A stretch of DNA of 14,408 nucleotides from UBA4661 sp002405405 (GTDB lineage Bacteria > Bacteroidota > Ignavibacteria > Kapaibacteriales > UBA4661), in contig DAIUAL010000074.1 of assembly GCA_036847245.1 (NCBI GenBank), positions 1 to 14,408 on the forward strand, given 5' to 3'. Shown here in pieces: positions 14,345 to 14,408 of the stretch; the stretch's first letter is position 1, and the number at the start of each line of letters is the position of its first letter. A program made the translations under genes and the position numbers. Under the pieces are notes generated by a model. It saw nothing but the letters and a program-made list of their open reading frames with translations. It searched no databases and was not told where the DNA came from.

Positions 14345-14408
14345 GGTCATAACATCAATTGAATAATCCAATCAAGAAGCCAAGTTGAAATGCCAAACCA
14401 GATGCTTC

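Noticed and set aside
14345..14408. Possible 3' end of a minus-strand gene entering from the right edge (17 codons, stop at 14355-14357)
   Set aside because: Two minus-strand frames are open to the edge and the piece is too short to choose between coding and tRNA promoter sequence.

Overview
The window looks like a bacterial chromosome segment from the FCB group (Bacteroidota, Chlorobiota, Ignavibacteria or Kapabacteria type). Three things suggest this. A secreted sugar-dehydrogenase-like protein (11782-13392) ends in what resembles a type IX secretion sorting domain. Shine-Dalgarno sequences are missing in front of most start codons. An OmpH/Skp periplasmic chaperone indicates a Gram-negative envelope. 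The phylum is an inference; the sequence does not fix genus or species.

Layout. Left (2-3719, + strand): a CorA-type Mg2+/divalent metal channel, then a very large N-acetylmuramoyl-L-alanine amidase with a stalk-like domain, a roughly 350-residue disordered linker and a C-terminal zinc amidase domain. Centre (3727-9155, - strand): a type III restriction-modification cassette read in the order res (6453-9155), mod (4372-6372), then a GIY-YIG nuclease-fold protein (3727-4320) that meets the amidase gene tail to tail. A 301-base gap (9156-9456) holds a candidate res promoter set inside an inverted repeat. Right (9457-13392, - strand): a tight three-gene run, PQQ-type sugar dehydrogenase, ftsY and an MFS exporter. 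Far right: ompH/skp (13581-14138, +), a strong bidirectional terminator, and a tRNA with anticodon CAT (14272-14344, -).

How it works together. The flanks are housekeeping or envelope functions: metal uptake, cell-wall hydrolysis, co-translational membrane targeting, efflux and outer-membrane protein chaperoning. The centre is a defence island. Sampled 60-base lines of res and of the central part of mod are about one-third G+C, whereas lines in ftsY and the MFS gene are about one-half, so the cassette was probably acquired horizontally. Mod should methylate adenine and, with Res, form the ATP-dependent restriction complex. The GIY-YIG protein could be a third member of the system, but its G+C resembles the host flanks and its N-terminus looks like a membrane or export signal, so its membership is open.

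The most noteworthy points are the res-before-mod order plus GIY-YIG partner, the palindrome around the candidate res -10 box, the AT-rich island over the Mod target-recognition region, and two A10 tracts in the amidase linker just before the catalytic domain. I did not find a clearly new biological system; the res-mod-GIY-YIG cassette is the best candidate for follow-up.
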